Shown: positions 23,627 to 47,700, counted from the first letter of the stretch. The stretch is DNA of 64,000 bases from Hormiphora californensis (GCA_020137815.1 CM035355.1:1218963-1282962); one strand, 5' to 3'. Made by a program: numbers and translations. The notes: generated by a model not told the origin, from the sequence alone.

Positions 23627-24247
23627 GGGGGTCCAGCCCTAAAAAAAGCTAAGCTATCGGCCAAAATCAGGGTACCTTTAGCTTTTTTTAGCTTTTTTTA
23701 GCTTTTTTTAGCTTTTTTTAGCCTCTTTTAGCTTTTTTTAGCTTTTTTTAGCTTTATTTAGCTTTTTTTAGCTTTTTTTAGGCTAAAAAAAGCTAAAAAA
23801 AGCTAAAAAAAGCTAAAATTGAGTTTTTAGTGGATTCATATAGGTTCGAATCCCGCTGACGCCAAATTTTTTAAACTTTTATTATAACGTTTTATAACGT
23901 TTTTTGAACTTTTTTAAAACTATTTTTATCAAATTTGAATAATATTTTTATCGAAAAAATGTCTCCAGAAAATGGCAGTACGGGTGGATACAGAAATTGC
24001 TATGTATGGACATAAACGGTAGATTATGGTAAAAAAATGTGCAGGAAATGAACAAATGCAGTCAATAGACGTCCGGAAGGATGAAAATTTAATGGAAAAG
24101 TGTCAAGATGAATGCTGAAAAAACATAAAAAGTAGGGCTAAAAAAAGCTAAAAAAAGCTAAAAAAAGCTAAAAAAAGCCAACATAAAAAAAGCAATCGAC
24201 CAAAATCAGGGTACCTTTAGCTTTTTTTAGGGCTGGACCCCCCCCCA
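23627..24247. mobile_element. TIR element with AGCTTTTTTT tandem repeats, copy 1
   Basis: Inverted ends GGGGGGTCCAGCCCTAAAAA ... TTTTTAGGGCTGGACCCCCC. Each end continues into reiterated 10-bp AGCTTTTTTT units (about 23680-23780, reverse sense 23780-23815 and 24135-24180). The sequence cca(a)aatcagggtacctttag occurs near both ends in the same orientation. Between them lies AT-rich unique sequence including a tRNA B-box-like word at about 23852. No ORF. Confidence 0.75.
23845..23872 (+). other. tRNA B-box-like remnant
   Basis: Contains aggttcgaatcccgctgacg followed by cca. GGTTCGAATCC is a perfect pol III B-box/T-loop, but the 5' T-stem (atagg) does not pair with cccgc, and no A-box or cloverleaf precedes it. 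Probably a relic of a tRNA-derived SINE. Confidence 0.35.
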
Positions 24248-24391
24248 GAAGATAGAAAAACGAACTGAGAACTAGGACGGAACGAAAGAGATGAAGAATT
24301 GAAGAACTGAAGAATGAGTGAAAGATAGGAGACCGATAAAAAGATATCGATGGTCATCTAAGCATGCTATAGTGAATGATCTAATCATATG

Positions 24392-25689
24392 TACTGTGTG
24401 TTTTTAAATGACTGAGACTGTTCAAATCGACATAGCGTCAAAAGTTGTAAATATTTTGCTCTGAAATTTTAGGACAAGGTAGATGGCTACCTGCCATTTA
24501 TTTTACTCGAATTTCAGCAAAATCGGTCGTTCCTGAATGAACCTGTAGCCCAAAAACCTCCTCTAACTTTGAGCGCTCAGATCTCTGCAACCTGATGAGG
24601 TAGAGAGCTCAAACTTTCACAATATGTTCATTAGACAATTTACAAACTTTTGGCTGCTTGGTTTGGCGATATCTTTTTTAGTTCCTTCGCAGGAACACGG
24701 CAAAGTGGTGTAAGTCGGCCTAATTGGGAGCATTTTTGCACTCAGGTATCACGTATCACGTGTCTTACTGGGGGTAATCAGCCCTCAGCCATGTGTTACA
24801 CCGATTCTGTAATTGGTTCTGAGTGTGGCAAAGTGTTGCGCTTCGTCAGCAGACGTGATCATAGTGTCTGAAATCGTTGACAAGGTCACGTGACTAGCTG
24901 TCATGGTACTGAGTGTGGTAAAGCGTGGCGCTTCGTCATGACAAGAGAGAGAGGGAGAGAGAGAGAGAAAAAAGATAGCGAGAGAAATAGAGAGAAAGGA
25001 AGAGAGTCACATCTTCTTCGTCATGACGAGAGAGTTATACTCAGCAGATAGAGAGAGCGAATCGGTGACACTAGACGTTGTTATCATGTCGACTGTCGAG
25101 ATGTTCCACATCTAATAACGTGACCTTGTAACAAGAAAGAGAGAGAGACAGCAGAATATAAAGGAAGAGAATTAGAAAAGTTTGTCTGGATTTCAGCTTG
25201 TGACCGATTTCGGACACTATGATCACGTCTGCTGACGAAGCGCCACACTTTATCACACTCAGCACCAATTACAGAATCGGTGTAACACATGGCTGAGGGC
25301 TGATTACCCCCAGTAAGACACGTGATACGTGATACCTGAGTGCAAAAATGCTCCCAATTAGGCCGACTTACACCACTTTGCCGTGTTCCTGCGAAAGAAC
25401 TAAAAAAGATATCGCCAAACCAAGCAGTCAAAAGTTTGTAAATTGTCTAATGAACATATTGTGAAAGTTTGAGCTCTCTACCTCATCAGGTTGCAGAGAT
25501 CTGAGCGCTCAAAGTTAGAGGAGGTTTTTGGGCTACAGGTTCATTCAGGAACGACCGATTTTGCTGAAATTCGAGTAAAATAAATGGCAGGTAGCCATCT
25601 ACCTTGTCCTAAAATTTCAGAGCAAAATATTCACAACTTTTGACGCTATGTCGATTTGAACAGTCTCAGTCATTTAAAAACACACAGTA
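24392..25689. mobile_element. 1.3 kb foldback element, second family
   Basis: Arms of about 490 bp (24392-24880 and about 25195-25689) are reverse complements, starting TACTGTGTGTTTTTAAATG and ending with its complement. The terminal TA on each side may be the target duplication. The interior (24900-25190) holds GA tracts. The arms share ORFs that are palindrome artefacts. Mismatches between arms are few (for example gagtgtggc vs gtgctgagtgtg). Confidence 0.82.
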
Positions 25690-26953
<1,264 letters not shown>

Positions 26954-27501
26954 ACGCACAAAAGAGCGCTCCTGTTTCCCACGCTTGGTTTTGCTACTTA
27001 AGCTCTTAATTAATAAAAGGAGATTCCACACGTAAAGTGGTACTTGAGTGCTGTATTAGAGCACACATTGCTGGCATTCCTACAGTTCCACGAAAATATC
27101 TAACTACTTTTCATAGTTTTCTGTGCTTCGCTGATTTTGCGTTTAGTCTAGGGAAATTGAAGTTGTAATAGTCCTAGGAGCTTGCTAGCTCCGTATAACT
27201 TCTTCAGGGCAGAGAGATACACAGCGATAGACAGGGATGGGAGAGACATATACAGGGAGGGGAGATAGAGACAGAAAGAAAAAGAAGAAAATATAGAAAG
27301 AAGAGAGAATTAGGCCTAACATAAAAAATGGACGAGAGAAGTCTCCCAGAACCATGTGCAGTTAACAAGGCGTATTTCATTTTAGCAACTGAGGTCTAAG
27401 AGTAGCCACTAGACTTAAATTAAAACCGCGAATGAGTATCTAAAATATTAACTTGTGCTGAAGTAGATTATGCGTACAAGAGAGAGAATGAGTGAGAAAG
27501 G

Positions 27502-27631
<130 letters not shown>

Positions 27632-28206
27632 CAGAAATGGAGGGAGAGGGAGGGAGAGAGAGAGAGAAAATGTGATGCCAAAAGGCAAAAAGACAAGCGT
27701 TATTTGGGAATCTAGAATTAGATACACATGTGTGGTATTGGTAATGAAATCTTTCACACACGCCTATACGGTGCTGTTTCGCTATTTTGCCCTCAACCCT
27801 CTCTCTGTGATAAGCTGTTCATACTGTGCATGACACTTTTGGCGTCTTAACGCATTTCTCTCCTCTTAGTTTATGTAACAATCTCTCTTTTTCCTCTCTA
27901 CCAAGCTGCGTCTCCAAGTTCCAACCCTTTTCTCACCTCTCTTTCCTCGGTATCACACTTCTCACTGTGTCAACGCACTGTTGCTTTCGGGTGACACCAG
28001 CACGCTCTTTGAAGCACGTGGTCTCAAGTGAGTATAGTGGCGGGTGAGAGTCTTCCCACAGACAGTTTATAATGTTAATTTCATAGTTTAAACATTGAGT
28101 CGCCTGACACTGTTGTCCACGCTTTTAACAATTCAATTTAAATACTGTCTTCAGCAGCGTTCAGTGGCTCGTGTGAGTCTTCTACAGCTTGATCCCAATG
28201 TGAACT

Positions 28207-29267
28207 ACCTGGGGGGGGGGGTCCGCCCTAAAAAGTTGTGTTCCTTTTCTGTTACAAACATTGAGATCCAATGTGTGACTTTAGCCTTTGTCGGGGCCCC
28301 TTTCTTTTAAAAAAAAAAGGGGGTTTTTTCCCCTTTTAAAATTTTAAAACCCGGGAAAAAATTTTTTAAACCCTTTTGGGTTTTTTAACACCAAAAGTTT
28401 TTTTTTCCCTTTTTTTAAAACCCCCCTTTTTTTTAAGGTTTCAACCTTTCCTTTTTTGGGGCCCAAACCCTTTTCCCCGGGACATTAAACCGTGAGCCCT
28501 TTTAAGCCGCGAGTAAAAAGGGGAAGTTGCAACTTTTGATTTTTTTCCCCCGGGGGGAAACTTTTATCAAGGGATACAGGTAGTGTCCTTTTTACCTGGT
28601 TTTGGGGAGGGGGGGGGGAGTGCAAGGGGATTGGCGGGAAAGGGGGCCCCCCCCCAAAATTAAACAAATTTTCCCGGAAAAAAAATTCCTCAAAAAATTT
28701 AAATGTTTTCTTCTTACTAATAATTAAAGGGGTTTCGAAAAATTAAAATTGGGTTTTAAAAAACCCTCCCTCCTTAAGCTTTCTAACAATTACTTTTTTT
28801 TGTTTTGGGTTGTATCTTCTCTTTCCCTCCACGCGTCCTCCAATTCGTTTCCTTCTTTCCGGACCCTCTTCTTTAGCTTTTTTGGTCGGCCCTTTTGGGG
28901 TTTTTCATGTTTTCAAATTTAAAATTTATTTCTTTGTTAAAGGTGTCTGTTCCTTTAAAATTAATTAAACTGTTTTTTTTTTGTGGCTCTGGTCCGTACC
29001 TTGTCAAAAGCTCCTTTTGGCCCCGGGGGAAAAACCCAAAAATTGCATCCCCCTTTTGGGATAAATTTAGCTTTCGCATTTGGGTTTTAATTTTTAATTT
29101 TTCTTTTTAGCCTTTTTACCTTTTCAAAAAGAAAATATTTTAATTTTTTTAAGAAATGGGGGAAAAAAAAAAGTTTTAAAAAAAGCTAACAAAGCTAAAA
29201 AAGCTAAATAAAACGCCATCGACCAAAATCAGGGTACCTTTAGCTTTTTTAGGGCTAGACCCACCCC
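28207..29267. mobile_element. TIR element, copy 2, with corrupted interior
   Basis: The left end ggggggtccgccctaaaaa and the right end cgaccaaaatcagggtacc ... tagcttttttagggctagacc match the ends of the element at 23627-24247. The interior from about 28290 to 28800 is homopolymer-inflated sequence of the same low-quality type as 15.3-19.9 kb. A short run of reverse-sense agctaa units remains near 29185-29210. Confidence 0.6.
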
Positions 29268-29429
29268 CACTACCTCAATAGGCAGCGGTGGAGATATTTT
29301 GGTAATCGTTTATCCTTCCCAGTTCCTTCCGCACGCATCGACCTCACACAGATTATGCAGACTATCTCTCTCTCTCATCCTGATTTAGGGTACCCACTGA
29401 CACGTGCCAGAATCAATTTCTCTACCCCC

Positions 29430-29440
<11 letters not shown>

Positions 29441-29495
<55 letters not shown>
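29441..29495. repeat. (AC)n(TC)n compound microsatellite
   Basis: AC repeat followed directly by TC repeat. Confidence 0.9.
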
Positions 29496-29496
<1 letters not shown>

Positions 29497-29823
29497 ACCA
29501 TCTATTTCTCAATATGCGGATCATTGACCCAGTGCAGTCGTTTCTTAAAACCACTGATCTGCTCTTATCATATGGCGTAGCCACTAAACCAAACCGCATT
29601 ATATGCTTTGAATTACTGTCTACAATTTGGATATGCTAATACTACTGTCTAAATTCGTTGTCCTGCGCTTAGGACCTATGATTTATCGCCATCAAATAGT
29701 TTAAGTAGGTATGCATTTTAAGCTGAATTATGGTTTCTATGAATCTTGGTACACAAAAGCAGTTGTATAGATCATATGATATTGGACATAGGATTCACAC
29801 TTAGGTGGGACACCCTACCATGA

Positions 29824-29826
<3 letters not shown>

Positions 29827-29883
<57 letters not shown>

Positions 29884-30018
29884 CCCTCTCTCTTTTCTTC
29901 ACTCCCTCCCTATCTCCTCTCTTCTCCTCGCTTCTCTCATTGCCTCCCTCTCTCTCCTCTCTCTCTGCTCCCTCTCGTTCTCTCGTCTTCTCGTCTCTCT
30001 CATCTTCTCTCTCCCCGT
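29827..30018. repeat. (CT)n and CT-rich tract
   Basis: Pure CT to about 29881, then degenerate pyrimidine-rich sequence to about 30018. Confidence 0.85.
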
Positions 30019-30029
30019 CTTCTCTCGAT

Positions 30030-30775
30030 TAAGAACCCAGTGCATCAATGCAAGGCGTGTAATGGCAGCCGTCTGACTCCATGCGAGAAGAGAGAGAGAG
30101 AAGAGAGCAGAAAGAAGAGAGAGAGAGAAAGGAGGTTAAGAAAGGGGAAGTGTGTTGTGTGGGGAGAGGATCCAGATCCCTGTTCGCTGATGAGCTGTCA
30201 AAGCTACTATTAAGTAGTACCTTCTACCCTAGCTTTGTGACATTTGGCACTCTCCCTATCCTATAGTATTGCTACTCACAAGATGGGTTACCTCATATTG
30301 AAACAGGAAACTTAATACTTTTTAATGTTTTGTCAGTTGAAGGACGTCTTGAGTTACCTGACACTGTATAAAAAAATTCAAAAGACGTCTTAGAAACTAA
30401 AGATACATCATTTTAGAAATTCGTCAAACTTAGCCGTAACGGGGCCAATAATTAACCGCGGGCCTACTGATGAAGCTATTGGTGATATGGGAATGAAACG
30501 TCTCTATAACTAATTACATGAAAAATATGCATCAATCCCAAACTAAGCCTAAACTGTAAACAGACTTGTTTATAGGCACGTGTCGTGACGGTAGCGGGCG
30601 ACCAAAAACCCTGCAAAAGATTTAGTCCGTCAATTTCTCTATTATTACCGTCTACATCTCGAAAATTCTTTTCCTCTTTGTATCAAGTAAACGTGTGCCA
30701 CACCTATTGCGTTTGCTTTTCCCGTTTTTGGTTTTGATTGAAAATGAAACAAACGTCACGAGGGAGAGGGAGAGA

Positions 30776-30834
<59 letters not shown>

Positions 30835-30992
30835 CATTACTAAGTAACGAAGAAATGGGAGTTAGATAGATTAACCTGGTAGTATGTACAAAGTGTGATG
30901 TGTCGAGATAGCCACTTCCTATTCCAATCACTATCACGTGATCTCTCTCTCTCTCTCTCACTTTGTTTTAAGTAACAATCTCCCTTTTTAGG
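30030..30992. other. Upstream region of the Kv channel gene
   Basis: No coding exon recognised. Contains (GA)n at 30785-30831. A good acceptor (aatctccctttttag) ends at 30991, directly before the Kv start codon, suggesting an upstream 5' UTR exon that I cannot locate. Confidence 0.4.
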
Positions 30993-33351
30993 ATGCGTGG
31001 TTGCTGGACAGATCTCTCTAAGGTTGATAGAATTCAGCACAGTCCATCTCTCGCCGTCCGTACTCGTTCCGTTGGTCTCCGTCCCAAACCTTCTCCCTCC
31101 CTAACCTCACTGTACGACTTGGAAAAGGATGTTCTGAGTCGGGATGAGGGGGTTGTAGAACGCCGGGTGTTTAACAACCCTGGCAAGTACAAGGTGATGG
31201 TCAAGAAGTCACATGCTGTCAACAAGGCGAAGAAGAATATTTCAGCGAGCTACAATAATCTTATTGGATCACCCGATTCCTACGTGTCACTCAGCCCAAG
31301 TAGCAGCAGAGACTCCGTTGCTTCTCTCTCTGAACTTAACGAGAGACTGGTGAACAAGTCGAAAATCGCCAGTAAGGCCCGGGACTCAGTGCAGCTGTTG
31401 ACCATAGGGCACGTGCAGAAGTTTGTAGCAACGCCTCCTACGATATCAGTGACGAATGAGGACAATGAGGACCTCACTCCTGTCATGTCCCCTGCAGCAC
31501 CCCAGGGGCTCTTGCTGCGCCACCGGGACAGCCTGGGGACGGCCCTAAAACGCCGTGGAGAACACCGCCAGACCTCTGAAGAGGAGGACGAGGAGGAAAC
31601 ACCGGTTGATGAGAACACAATATCTAACTCTGGAGTTCTTCCTATCCATCCTGGGACCCCACCACAGGTTGCCAAGACGCATAAAGTACCAGATGTAACT
31701 CCGGAGATGCTCAGCAAACACTCTCTTCACTACTACCTAATGAACAACTTCTTTGTTTCCGATTCGAGTAGTTTTGAAGAAGGATCCACACCGACCACGC
31801 CACGAACCAGACGGAAACACAAGAAGGTCCGATTTGATACATCTCCCAATGTTATCTACACGCAGCCCCGGGGCGGTGACTATGCCTTTATAGAAGCGGG
31901 TGCATTGTTCCAAACACGATGGGAGACCCTCGATAGACACCCTCATACCTTGTTGGGTGGTCAGGAAAAGTGGAACTATTACGACGTGGAACGGAAGCGC
32001 TTTGTGTTTGAGGTAATAAAATGGGTGAGAGTGGCTGATAAGGACAACCCTGACCTACCAGATGAACCCGTCTACCTAAAACCGGACTGTTTCGAATCCG
32101 TTCTGTTCTACTATCAGGACTACGACAACAATACACTAAGGTGCCCTAAGGGAATCAAAAGTGATGTTTTTCTCTGACACTCTCAAGTTCTTTAAGATCC
32201 CTCAGGATGAGATAACAGTGGGACCCTACGAGAAACAGGATACGGAGACCTATGACCATCTCGTGCCTCACCGATGGGACACTCTCCAGGCCAGAATCTG
32301 GCTGGTACTCTACCACAAGTGCTCAACACCAACCAAAATCTTCACCGTTGTCGATGTCATTTTCATTATTGCATCTGTGGTGAGCTGTATAGCGGCGACT
32401 TTCCCGGATTTCCGACCTCCATCTCTGTCTCATGAGGATGAACACTTTTTCGAACGATTTGGGGCAACCTGGGTGTTTGTCAAGATCGATGGTATCTGCA
32501 TGATATGGTTTTTCATTATTTTCATCCTCCAATTCTATGCAGCACCACGTAAATCAGACTTCCTCCTATCATTTCAGACTACAATAGACCTTATACTCAT
32601 TGCATCATATGTGATGATGCTAGCAGTGGCATACTCTCCCATGCATGAGATATACCAACTCAGACAATTTCTCAGACTCACATTTTCCCTGCGAATTCTC
32701 CGTCTATCACGACATTCCATGCTTCTAAACTCCCTGGGGGTCGCCCTGAAGGAGGCTGCACGGGAGCTTATCAGTGTTATACTCTTTCTCTTTGTGATAG
32801 TGTTCATGTTCGCGTGTATTGAATACTTTGTGGAAGTGAAGGAACCCACTGTGTGTCACGACTGCACTAACTCTCATGGTAACATAGATACCGATGGTGA
32901 TGACCACAGGAGGAGAAGGAGGGATGAGGAGGAGCACGAGGAGACTGAGGAAGAGTATGGACATGACGGTGAACTGCACCATAGCATTCTTGAGTATGTG
33001 TGGTGGAGTTTGATTACTATAACCACTATTGGTTATGGGGAGCCCACAATAAACACTGTAGCGGGCAAGATATTCGGGGGGATGTGTGCCATCGCGGGTG
33101 TACCCCTTTTTGCCATCCCAATTCCCATTCTGTCAAAACACTTGGAGAGGGTGTACCAGAGAGAGGTGCGGAAGGATGAGTTTTTGAAGGAGCAAATGCA
33201 GATAATTGCACGTGCAATCGCTAACGGCTTCGAAGAGGGTGATGATGACGACAGTGACGACGAGGAAAGTGAAATGTGGAAACGGATTGTGGGTGAGAGG
33301 CGGAAATCTATGGGGCCACAATTCGCCATGACTCATTTTAATGCTATGTAA
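30993..33351 (+). CDS. Shaker-type voltage-gated K+ channel, one frame break
   Basis: Intronless. Frame 1 (30993-32177) gives a long low-complexity N-terminus and then the T1 tetramerisation domain (LGGQEKWNYYDVERKRF ... FESVLFYYQDY ... CPKGIKSDVF). Frame 2 (32161-33351) continues SDTLKFFKIPQDEI and six membrane segments. Homology needs one T fewer in the TTTTT run at 32165-32169; a T4 run restores a single ORF of about 790 codons. Visible: S2 ICMIWFFIIF, S3 TIDLILI, S4 LRILRLSRHS, an acidic and arginine-rich turret insertion (about 32890-32980), pore TTIGYGE (usual TTVGYGD), and S6 with PIPIL for PVP. It conducts K+ as a plasma-membrane tetramer. The N-terminus has a KKVRFDT PP1-docking-like motif. 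The S4 appears to lack one usual arginine and S2 lacks the Shaker E293 equivalent. Confidence 0.85.
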
Positions 33352-33585
33352 AGTTTAGGTTGTGGTTGGTGTGTGCGTGTGTGTGTTTGTGTCTATAATT
33401 CATGTGGTTTAGCTTAATTTAAATTTCAAGTGTTTTAGTTGTACATCAATTGTCCTTTCCTGCTTCTGTCTCCAAATTTAGTGCGGTTACGGTGACAATA
33501 AGGCGTTGGTAATGGGGAGGCGAAAATGAGAACCAGACCCTCAGGGAGAGGGAGAGAGAAAAATAAAAATATAGAGAAAACGGCA

Positions 33586-33639
<54 letters not shown>

Positions 33640-33882
33640 AGATAGAGAGAGACAGAAGATAGCACGATACACTAACCCTGTCCAGTAAAGCGGAAACACA
33701 TACTAAACAGTGTCACAGCTGTAATAACCTATCCGAGTGAAAAAGGGAGAAATATCACACAGCCTCTCTCTTGCCTGTCAGCTCTAAAAATGTACTAGCT
33801 GTCAACTCTCCCCTCTTCTATTTCCCCTCTCCTGCAAATGCAGTATACCCTAACTCAGGTAACTCCCCCCTATGCTACTAAC
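33352..33882. other. Spacer between Kv stop and last recognised CLC exon
   Basis: GT-rich 3' flank of Kv, then (GA)n at about 33588-33650, then pyrimidine-rich sequence. The CLC gene (-) should continue here with its CBS-domain exons, but none can be recognised. Confidence 0.6.
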
Positions 33883-43499
<9,617 letters not shown>

Positions 43500-44789
43500 G
43501 TTGCTATGAATATGATAATTGTCAGATAATTATATGTAGTGAATGAAGAGAGAAGGTTTGGCAGATCAAGGGAGTATTAGTTTACTAGAATAACTGTTCA
43601 TGTAATATGAAATAAACACGATCATTCATATTGCAGTTTTCTTTTTACTCTAAATTTGAGTGTTATTGGAACCAAAAAGTTTGTCATGGTTCGCTTGTTT
43701 CACCTGTTCTAAACCTTTTTGGAGTGAGTCTTCCTTTTTCTTTTTGGATTCTTTCTCTCACTTTCAGTCCTTTTATCACACATCAACTCTCCCTCAAGAA
43801 CTATCCAACAGTTCTATTTTTCCAACTCTCTCTCCCTGTCTATACGTCTAACTCCCATTCTCTCCCTCCCTCTCCCATTCTCTCCCTCCCTCTCCCATTA
43901 TCTCTCCCTCCCCGGCAAACACACATCATCAGTTATCTAACACACATCCCTCGTGATGCTATTCTGGACGCCCGTTAGTGATAGAGAGGGAGGGAGGGAG
44001 GCAGAGAGGGATGGAGGGAGAGAGGGAGGGAGGGAGACAGAAAATAAAGAGGGAGAGAAAAAGGGAGAGCGAGCGAGATGGACAGGGGAGAATAAGCGGC
44101 CCATTACGCCTCCTCCCCAGGTAATGGCCGCCTCCTCCCCCGGCTAACCAAGCACCGTGTTCGAGAGCTTACGCCTGTTACCCTGTTACCGCAGAGCACC
44201 GCGTTGCCTCTTCCACAAGTCATCTTTGCTCTCTCTGCTCTCTCTTTCCATCATATAGCTGGATGGTCCACCACAGAGCGCTCAGTTCTTCGTCTGCGTT
44301 TTGCAAACCGTTACTGATCCTAGGCAGCTCTAAAAAGTTTACCAATTTTGTCTAATTCCATGTTGGTATCTGACTAGAATTCATTAGTCAAGCTGATTTC
44401 AATTATTGGTTTTATTATTAAAAAGTATTAGCTTATCTACTGCTCAAACCAACTGCCCCGTCAATTGATCTAATGAAAATCTCTTACAACTTTAGATTTT
44501 ATTAACAAGTCTTTTTGAGCAAATATTTCTAGCTCCTACTTTCCTGGAGCTCTCCTCTGCCTCTTTTATAATCACAAAATATATTATTATATAGGATCGA
44601 TGTCGAGACGAACTGTATCCTTTCCCTGTTCCCAACCACAAAACCCACTCACACTCACACTCACACACTCACACACACACACTCACACACATATTACAGA
44701 CAAATAACATGACACATGTTACATTATTTACTATCAAAGATTGACGAAACGACTATTAAAATTTCAGCAGCACTAACATCATACCTCAG
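43500..44789. other. Divergent intergenic region, CLC (-) and adhesion GPCR (+)
   Basis: About 1.3 kb between the CLC start codon and the first GPCR exon I recognise. Includes a pyrimidine tract (43740-43920), a GGGA-rich purine tract (43980-44090) and (CA)n near 44650-44695. The GPCR signal-peptide exon and both promoters probably lie here, but no clear signal is visible. Confidence 0.5.
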
Positions 44790-47700
44790 ATCTTGAAGGA
44801 TACGATCAGTTGACAACTACTGTAAAAATCAGTGGAAGTGACACTGAAGTAACCGAACTCACCGATCTCAACCTTCAAACTGTAGCACCTGGAATAATTG
44901 CAGGTTAGTAAAAATCTACCTGGTTCATTTGTACATCCTAAGGCTAGCCTAGAGAGATTATCAATCTCGTAAATTTAGAATTCTAAACAAAACTGTATAT
45001 TTAGCTATAACCATTATCCAGGGGTGAACTAATACCCATTATTTCAGCGAGTTCTGCCACTGTTACATTAGACCTGGAGGGCGATGATGTATACGGTATC
45101 TACAAGATTATGATATACGGCAAAGAAACTAATACAGACGTCTCTGGCTGGACGGTATGTTAAACATAGGTTTTATACATACAGTCGGACCCCGATTTAC
45201 CGGGATCCTCGGGGGAAGCCATTTTGCCCGGTAAATCGGGGTGCCCGGTATATCGGGGTAGAGCATATTTGACCCATAAATCCTACTTTTGTCCAAAATT
45301 CTATACCAAGATACCTCTAACTGTATAGTATACATTTATTGATGACAATATGATCATTGCTTCTGTCATTAGAAATAGAAAATTTAAAAAATTCAAAAAA
45401 AATTGTAAAAACTTTTTCTTAGGTAAACCACCCCGACCGAGTCTGAATCGTGTTTCGAATCGGTGCATCTTATCACATGTCCTGCCACTAATTAGACGGT
45501 TCGAAACGAACCGATACGTGATACCATGCCGAATCTGGGCACCCTAAGCGGGGTGAGGAAGTATCAAAGTTTCAAAATAACTTTTTCTCTGAAAATTTAC
45601 GGGGAGCATCGATCAAAGCATTGACAATGATTCTGTAAAATTTTGCAAAAATAGTTATGAAATGTTTCTAAGGCATACCAGACACGTTCGAATCGTGTTT
45701 CGAATCGGTACAATTTATCACGTGTCCTGCCGCTAATTAGACGGTTTGAAACGAACCGATACGTGATACCATGCCGAATCTGGGCACCCTAAGCGGGGTG
45801 AGGAAGTATCACAGTTTCAAAATAACTTTTTCTCTGAAAATTTACGGGGAGCATCGATCAAAGCATTGACAATGATTCTGTAAAATTTTGCAAAAAAGTT
45901 ATGAAATTTTTCTTAGGCATACCAGACACGTTCGAATCGTGTTTCGAATCGGTACAATTTATCACGTGTCCTGCCGCTAATTAGACGGTTTGAAACGAAC
46001 CGATACGTGATCCCCATTAGACCTAGCGAATTGCAAATGCAAGTTTACCAACCGGCAAAACTTCGAAAATTTTGCAAAAAAAATCGGGGGAAAGAAATCC
46101 TCCCGGTAAATCGGGGTTCCGGTAAATCGGGGCCCGGTAAATCGGGGTCCGACTGTACTTTGCTAAGAGCCTACTGCAAACTTAAAACTTAATAACCGAC
46201 AACAGCTTTAGTTTCACTTTTATCAGGGCCATTATATTATCATGGAATGACTATATATTATATTATATGTATATTCAATTAATATGCTGTCACCTTCCAA
46301 TATTTATTTTATTGAACATCATCTTCGAGACCCAAAATTAGAGGGTAACTCTTCACTCCCTTCACAGGCGACTGCAAAGATAGACTTAGCCAGCAGTCCT
46401 GCACCAGGTAGTCAGAACGCCGAAGACTCCACGGCCTGTGGGGTGGAATCCACGGGAACTGACTATTTCACTTTCACCTGTACCATGGTGACAGCTGCAA
46501 CATCAATTGAGCTGGAAACGTCCTCCGCTAAGGCAGACCTAGCTGAGGTTGTTGTTGCAGGGCTGCTGTGGACAGAGTTTCCAGTTCAGCCCGGTACTAA
46601 ATCATCCACGGGGAAGATGAGCCTAGTTGCAAAGGATGCACCTTCGGACTGTCAAGTACCGGATTACCAAGACATTGAGGGGATGACTTTTTGTAGGAGT
46701 GCAAAATGTAAGTTTCAAAATCTACACACCACATTCAACGTCACGTTAGTAGGGGGAAATTTTGGCACAGTTCTCTCCATAGCAATAATCACAAACCTCC
46801 TAGCAACAATTAACAAAGCTCCATAACAACAACTAACATAATTCTTCCTTTTCAGATAAAATCGTCCCAGGAATATCGGACGGGAAGTTTGACACCTTCA
46901 GAAAAGCCAGTTCAATTTCGATAACTTTTGATGGTGATGGTTTTGAGCTCCACGACATTGTTATTTATAACATAAACTACGATGATTTTAACGGTGATCA
47001 GAGCAGTACCTCAAACAATGAAAAGGAAGTTGTAACATGTGCCGCCAGCCAGACAGCGTAAGTTATACAAGGGTTAATACACAATGTGGTAAATGATGTG
47101 AGTCTTGATAATTATTACTAATTAACTAATAATTAATTATTTCTATTAAATATTAACTAATCCTCAGTTATGAAGCTGCAGACTGTGTAGGTATGATCAA
47201 CGAGGCAGGCGTGACGGTAACAACAACTAACGCTGAGGGAGATGAAACTAAAAATTTCGGGAGTGCTATAACCAGCAACACCGGGAAAAGTCGGCGATCC
47301 CAGACATACAGGATAAAAGATACTGCAGTTGTGGTCAAAAAGATAACCTTCAGTCAAGACTTTTACCTCGCAGATATCAATGTTTATGGGGGTAAGTTTT
47401 CGAAACTTACCTTAAACATAGCTATATTTTAAACTTAAACAATGCAGGTTGTTGTTATTGCTGGGTGTTTCTATTTTTCAAATGTTTTTTTTCAGCATTT
47501 GTATCTTCCACGGATAACCACTGGACCTATCAGAATAATGTTAAGGCAAAGGGAGTATTGACCTGTGAAATAAATAAAGTTGCTTCAAGTGGACTCGATA
47601 GCTGTGAAGATTGTCCAAAGGTACACCCTAAGTTTTAGAATTTTAACTTTTGAATTGGTAGTTCGTTAGCGGCATACCTATTGTATATTGAAATCTTACA

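Noticed and set aside
23845-23872. tRNA gene
   Set aside because: Only the T-loop/B-box is present. The T-stem does not pair and no D-arm or anticodon arm precedes it.
24650-25431. ORFs reading similarly on both arms (MAAWFGD / MTAWFGD)
   Set aside because: Same palindrome effect in the second foldback element; no family resemblance.
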